Shown one piece after another: positions 59,746-64,000 of a DNA stretch of 64,000 nucleotides. Source of the stretch: Hawksworthiomyces lignivorus. Lineage: Eukaryota; Ascomycota; Sordariomycetes; Ophiostomatales; Ophiostomataceae. Every line of letters starts with the position of its first letter. The first letter of the stretch is position 1. Location: assembly GCA_002917075.1 (NCBI GenBank), contig NTMA01000040.1, positions 186,001 to 250,000 on the forward strand, read 5' to 3'. A program made the position numbers and the translations under genes. The notes below the pieces were generated by a model that had not been told where the DNA came from, ran no database searches, and saw only the letters and a program-made list of their open reading frames with translations.

Positions 59746-62700
59746 ATGAAACAGCGGTTCTCTTCCCTCGACGTTCGGGTATGTATGTCTACAATAGTAA
59801 TTTCAGCTAAAGTATTGACTGTTTTGCTTACCGTTTCCCCCTCTTCCAACCCCGGTCTTCAGGCGATCAGCCATGAGCTCCATCACAAGCTTACTGGTAC
59901 CCGGCTCAACAATGTCTACGATCTTGTTTCCCCCTCTTCCTCCTCGTCATCTTCTGCCTCCACGTCGAGAACAATCTTATTGCGTTTCTCGCGCAATCAA
60001 GATAAATTCCAGCTTGTCGTTGATTCTGGCTTCCGCTGCCACTTGACTGCTTACGATGCACGTGCTTCGGCATCTGGCTCAGGCCCTGGAGGCGGTGGCG
60101 GAGGCGGCGGCAATGCGCCGTCCGCGTTTGTCAGCCGCCTCCGGACATTTTTGAGCGGCCGCCACGTCTCGGCCGTCGCTCAGGTGGGAACCGACCGCAT
60201 CATCGAGCTCCGCTTTAGTGACGGCCAGTTGCGGCTCTATCTTGAATTCTTTGCAGCTGGCAACGTCGTTCTTACCGACGCCGACGCTAAGGTGCTGGCA
60301 CTACAGCGCACGGTAGCCGCGTTCCGCAGTGCTAGCCTAGATGTGACGCTCAGTGTCGGCAACCCTTATGCAAACGGTGCAAAGCAAAACTTGGCCGCTG
60401 CCCCACCCTTGACGCTTGACAGGCTGAGGGAGGTGCTAGAGAAGGCGGCTGCCACTGATGCGCCAAAGCATATACCCTCGGCGGCGGCAGATAGTGCACA
60501 TGCACTTCCGATGCCAGCAGGACCGACGAAGAAGAAAAGGAATAAGAGCCTTAGCCGCGCTCTGGCTGTTGCGTTTACCGACTTGCCTCAAGTGCTTCTC
60601 GATCACACTCTGCTGCAAGAAGGCTTTGATACAGTACATAATGCGCAACCAGCAGACATTCTTATTGACGACGCTCGTTTCAACGCATTATTTCACGTCT
60701 TGCAAGAAGCTAGGAGACTGGCTGATGGCCTGACAACTGCAGGTCCCAATTGCTCCGGCTACATAATTGCTGCAAAGAAAGAGGGCTGGGAGACAGGGCC
60801 AAAAAGCGAAATTACACCGGAAGTATTACAAGATACGCTGACTGCAGGAGCATCAAACGCCGCAGACTCTAACAATGCACCTGCGTTCAAGACAGAGCTT
60901 GATTATGTAGACTTTCATCCTTTCCGACCTCGGCAGTTTGAAGTCGATCCGAAATATGTCATTCTTGATTTTGACTCCTTCAACAAGGCGGCGGATGAAT
61001 TCTATTCGCACCTTCAAGGTCTCAAAGCCGACCGTCAGGTTCATCAGCGGGAGTCGGTTGCATCTAAGAAGTTAGAAGCGACGAAGCGGGATCAGGCCAT
61101 GCGCATAGAGAGCTTGCAGGAGACGCAGCAGATGAATTCCCGCAAAGCCGCTGCGATTGAAGCCAACCTGGATTGGGTGCAGGCTGCAATAGACGCGGTT
61201 AATGAACAACTACAGGAAGGCACCGACTGGGAGGATTTGGCCCTGCTCATCGAGAATAGCGCCAGCAGTAACCCTGTGGCTGCTCTTATCAAGCTTCCCA
61301 TGCGATTGGCAGAGCATGTTATAACCCTGCAGCTTAGCGAAGAGCCGGAGGATTTCTGGGACGAAGAGGAGGACTTCGGAGAGTACGAAAAGGACACGAA
61401 TGAGCAGCAGGATAAGGATGAACAGACTATCAGTGTAGATGTTAAGCTCACCTTGTCAGCCTGGAGCAACGCGCGCGAGTATTATGACCAGAAGCGCGTA
61501 GCCGCCGTCAAGGAAGCCAAAACCAAAGAGGTCACGTCGCTGGCGCTGCGTAATGCGGAGCGGAAGGTAGCCGAAGAGCTGAAGAGGGTCCAAAAGGGTG
61601 GCCGGCCTGTACCGCAGCTGATTCGGCGACAGCTCTGGTTCGAGAAGTTTCTCTGGTTCATATCGTCAGATGGCTACCTCGTCTTAGCCGCCAAAGAGTC
61701 GCAGCAGTGTGAGATGCTGTACCAGCGCTATTTCCGGACAGGCGATATTTATGTACATGCCGACATTCGCGGCTCGCCCGGCATCATTGTCATTAAGAAC
61801 CGCCCCGACGCTGAGCCTGACGCTCCTATCCCGCCTGCAACGATTGCACAAGCTGGCTGCTTTGCAGTGTGCGCCTCAGAGGCCTGGGAAACCAAGGCTG
61901 GACTTGGAGCGTACTGGGTCTACGCTAACCAAGTGTTCAAATCGACTGTCACCGGAGAGTTGCTGCCTCTTGGCGTATTTGACATCCGAGGTGAGAAGAA
62001 TCATTTGCCACCACCCCAGCGGGTGCTGGGCTTCGGTTTGCTCTTCAAAATCAGCGATGCCAGCAAAGAAAACCACAACACATATCAAGGGCCAGATGAA
62101 GATATCAAGGGTGGTGTTCTAGGTGATGAGGAAGATGGCGAAGAAATAGAAGCGCCTCAAGAGGCAGAGCAAGAAGATGACGAACAAGAAGCGAGCAAGA
62201 AAGAAGAGAGAGATGAGGAGAAGAGGGACGACACCGAAGAGGCACCCTGTGCGGACAGGGGTGGCGATAAATCGACTGAAGTGGCTCCTGCAGCCGAAAA
62301 TAACATCAGCATAACAGAAGAAGAAGAAGAAGAATATGGCAGAGGCAAGGAACAAAGGAATGTTGCGCAAGACACAGAGGATAACGAGAGTGACGAAGCA
62401 ATATCGCCACAAGCCTCAGCATCTACACCTTGGAAGGGCAAAGGAAAAGAGCTCGATCGAGCCAGATCGCCAACGCCGTCGCAGGTGTCAATGACGACTA
62501 CAAGTACTAGCGCGGTGACTTCCAAGCGTGGCCAGAAAGGGAAAGCTAAGAAGCTAGCAAAGTATAAGGATCAAGACGAAGAAGATCGAGCAAGGGCTGA
62601 GCGGCTGATTGGCATTACAGCTGGTCGCGAAAAGGCCGAAGCAAAAGCCCGCGCTAAAGCAGAGCGTGAAGCTAAATTCGCCGCTTATGAAGAACGTCGG

Positions 62701-63366
62701 CGTGCCCAGCGAGAGAAACAACTGCAGGCGCTACGAGAATTTGAAGCATCGCGACAAGCCAAACTAGATGCGGAAGCGGCAGGCGTTACTGGTGCGAGTA
62801 GTGGCCCAGACGCTCGAAATAATGCCAAAGAAGGAGACGACGGTGCTGATGGCGATGGCCGCCTCGAAGTGCTCAGTGCGTTGGTGGGCCGTCCGGCGCC
62901 GGGCGACAATATTCTCGAGGTCGTTCCTGTCTGTGCCCCTTGGACTGCACTGTCGCGCCTCAAGTACAAAGTGAAAATTCAACCTGGCCAGACGAAGAAA
63001 GGCCGCGCTATGCGGGATGTGCTGGAGCGATGGCACCGTGCGGGCGAGGCCGGACGGACCAACAGCAATATTGTGGACGAAGACAGCCGTGATCCGGAGC
63101 GCATGTGGCCACGGGAGGTGGAGCTCATTAGTGGCTTGAAGATGGAAGAAGCGAGCAACTGCGTACCCGTGGGCAAATTAACACTGATGCTGGCGGGCGG
63201 CCTAGGTGGCGCCGGCTCTGGAGCTGGTGCTGGTAGCGGCAGCAGTGGTAGAGGAGGCAATAAGAGTGCTAAAGGAGGCAGTAAAGGGGGCGGTGGAAAG
63301 CAATCTGGGCAAGGATCTGGAAAGAAGTCTGGCAACAAAGGCGGCGGGAAGGGAGGGAAGAAATAA
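59746..63366 (+). CDS. RQC2: ribosome quality control complex subunit 2 (Rqc2/Tae2/NEMF)
   Basis: Exons 59746-59778 and 59863-63366 give 1,178 residues. The 84-bp intron is a multiple of three and open, but removing it restores the family N-terminus MKQRFSSLDVR-AISHEL. Rqc2 binds stalled 60S-peptidyl-tRNA complexes, recruits the Ltn1/listerin E3 ligase and directs CAT-tailing. In order: NFACT-N with Asp9 and the DR pair (Asp122-Arg123 in QVGTDRIIELRF) whose yeast equivalents (Asp9, Asp98, Arg99) are needed for CAT-tailing; helix-rich middle with coiled coil (about 400-620); NFACT-R (DUF814) with EKFLWFISSDGYLVLA, GDIYVHADIRGSPG and RGEKNHLPPPQRVLGFG; an acidic Glu-rich linker; basic coiled region; NFACT-C (PWTALSRLKYKVKIQPG); and a Gly/Lys/Ser-rich tail. 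Ser-rich and Gly-rich inserts in NFACT-N explain the shifted numbering. Confidence 0.95.
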   Translation: MKQRFSSLDVRVCMSTIVISAKVLTVLLTVSPSSNPGLQAISHELHHKLTGTRLNNVYDLVSPSSSSSSSASTSRTILLRFSRNQDKFQLVVDSGFRCHLTAYDARASASGSGPGGGGGGGGNAPSAFVSRLRTFLSGRHVSAVAQVGTDRIIELRFSDGQLRLYLEFFAAGNVVLTDADAKVLALQRTVAAFRSASLDVTLSVGNPYANGAKQNLAAAPPLTLDRLREVLEKAAATDAPKHIPSAAADSAHALPMPAGPTKKKRNKSLSRALAVAFTDLPQVLLDHTLLQEGFDTVHNAQPADILIDDARFNALFHVLQEARRLADGLTTAGPNCSGYIIAAKKEGWETGPKSEITPEVLQDTLTAGASNAADSNNAPAFKTELDYVDFHPFRPRQFEVDPKYVILDFDSFNKAADEFYSHLQGLKADRQVHQRESVASKKLEATKRDQAMRIESLQETQQMNSRKAAAIEANLDWVQAAIDAVNEQLQEGTDWEDLALLIENSASSNPVAALIKLPMRLAEHVITLQLSEEPEDFWDEEEDFGEYEKDTNEQQDKDEQTISVDVKLTLSAWSNAREYYDQKRVAAVKEAKTKEVTSLALRNAERKVAEELKRVQKGGRPVPQLIRRQLWFEKFLWFISSDGYLVLAAKESQQCEMLYQRYFRTGDIYVHADIRGSPGIIVIKNRPDAEPDAPIPPATIAQAGCFAVCASEAWETKAGLGAYWVYANQVFKSTVTGELLPLGVFDIRGEKNHLPPPQRVLGFGLLFKISDASKENHNTYQGPDEDIKGGVLGDEEDGEEIEAPQEAEQEDDEQEASKKEERDEEKRDDTEEAPCADRGGDKSTEVAPAAENNISITEEEEEEYGRGKEQRNVAQDTEDNESDEAISPQASASTPWKGKGKELDRARSPTPSQVSMTTTSTSAVTSKRGQKGKAKKLAKYKDQDEEDRARAERLIGITAGREKAEAKARAKAEREAKFAAYEERRRAQREKQLQALREFEASRQAKLDAEAAGVTGASSGPDARNNAKEGDDGADGDGRLEVLSALVGRPAPGDNILEVVPVCAPWTALSRLKYKVKIQPGQTKKGRAMRDVLERWHRAGEAGRTNSNIVDEDSRDPERMWPREVELISGLKMEEASNCVPVGKLTLMLAGGLGGAGSGAGAGSGSSGRGGNKSAKGGSKGGGGKQSGQGSGKKSGNKGGGKGGKK

Positions 63367-63782
63367 ACCTGCCTGTGAGGACAAAGATCCTTTCCATCTT
63401 ATGTGTAGAGCGTGCATTGTTCTTTGAAAACTTGGGGCTTGGGGATGCATATATAAAAATAGGAGCAGAACTACATTGAAAAAAAAAAAAAGGAAAATGC
63501 AAACACCACGAGCCTTAACTGTGCGACAAGAAGGATCATATTGGCTGTGATTTAGCTCATGTCCACCTCCTGCAAGTTAGAGGCAGCTTTCGTATCGGAC
63601 AAAAAAAGGCAGAGAAAAAACAAGTCAAGCTGACGGAAATGATGAACATCTCTATTCATGATCTGACAAGCTAAAATTAGGCCACATCTTCCCTAAAACC
63701 AAAGAGGAACGAGGTGCTCTTTTTTATAATGTGTAGACACAGAAGATAACACTTTACGCCCCCAAAATTCACAGTCTCTTTT
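63367..63782. other. convergent spacer, Rqc2 and gamma-COP 3' ends
   Basis: About 416 bp between two convergent stop codons. Contains an A13 run near 63479-63491 and AT-rich sequence suited to both 3' ends; no gene is seen. Confidence 0.5.
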
Positions 63783-64000
63783 TTAACCCAAGGCCGATAC
63801 AATCAAGGCTGACACACCCTCCTCTTCGCTGCGCACCGTTACTTTTGTCGTCACACCTGACTTGGACGAGTATGCCATCCTCACATTAGCAACGACGCGC
63901 CCACCGTTGACCGTCTTGCCCAGCAGCTTGAGCGTGTGGGTTGTCTGGCTCATCGGGATATCAGTGCCTTCCAGTGGCTGCAGCGACAGTGTTTTGGCCA
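63783..64000 (-). CDS. SEC21: coatomer subunit gamma, C-terminal end (partial)
   Basis: Only the last 72 codons are inside the window; the gene continues beyond position 64000. The frame reads AKTLSLQPLEGTDIP, then TTHTLKLLGKTVNGG, then VRMAYSSKSGVTTKVTVRSEEEG, and ends in ALIVSALG and TAA at 63783-63785. It matches the end of the gamma-COP appendage domain, where THTL-x-L-x-G, a VTMQVT-x-RS-like strand and a short hydrophobic tail occur in the same order in animal COPG1. Gamma-COP is part of the COPI F-subcomplex, acting in Golgi-to-ER retrograde transport. The clathrin adaptor gamma ear was considered, but it ends differently. No intron is visible in this piece. Confidence 0.85.
   Translation of the reverse strand, partial: AKTLSLQPLEGTDIPMSQTTHTLKLLGKTVNGGRVVANVRMAYSSKSGVTTKVTVRSEEEGVSALIVSALG

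Overview
The window is nuclear DNA of a filamentous ascomycete (Pezizomycotina). The evidence is short GT-AG introns of about 55 to 125 bp in almost every gene, a Zn(II)2Cys6 transcription factor, protein families recognised mainly from moulds (a DUF8035-type protein, AIM11, a CD-x-QHN-x-C secreted protein), Gln/His/Pro-rich regulators, and pyrimidine-rich leaders. I cannot fix the class or species; Sordariomycetes is only a guess. Exon coordinates were worked out by hand from splice consensus, reading phase and remembered family sequence, so the joins are predictions.

Layout. 1.0-1.9 kb (+): small secreted Cys protein. 2.6-10.5 kb (-): very large coiled-coil protein with three PAM2-like motifs; its first exon is not located. 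13.4-17.3 kb (-): 11-exon Zn2Cys6 transcription factor. 20.2-22.1 kb (+): cytochrome P450. 22.5-23.2 kb (-): AIM11-like mitochondrial membrane protein. 24.3-26.5 kb (+): ABC1/UbiB-family atypical kinase of the ADCK1/MCP2 type. 27.6-29.8 kb (+): eight-exon sugar-porter MFS transporter. 30-31.3 kb: decayed coding fragments. 32.9-36.6 kb (+): long disordered protein ending in a DUF8035-like domain. 36.6-52.3 kb: 15.7 kb with no convincing gene. 52.3-59.2 kb (+): a Q/H-rich putative transcriptional regulator whose coding sequence is split by introns of about 2.7 and 1.4 kb. 59.7-63.4 kb (+): Rqc2/NEMF/Tae2 ribosome quality-control factor. 63.8-64.0 kb (-): C-terminus of the gamma subunit of the COPI coatomer.

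The genes are mostly unrelated housekeeping and regulatory functions: ribosome quality control, COPI traffic, mitochondrial membrane homeostasis, and possibly mRNA handling. The P450, transporter and Zn2Cys6 regulator lie within 17 kb of each other, but no polyketide synthase, NRPS, terpene cyclase or other core enzyme is present, so I do not call a metabolite cluster.

The most interesting points are the architecture of the 52-59 kb regulator (giant introns, a possible in-phase cassette exon, a gene desert upstream), the PAM2-like cluster in the giant coiled-coil protein (resembling multi-PAM2 mRNA-transport scaffolds), and a 9-mer, TACGGAGTA, over-represented in intergenic DNA and twice part of a 7-9-7 hairpin. 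I found no evidence of a wholly new multi-gene system, no tRNA or rRNA gene, no CRISPR array and no intact transposon.
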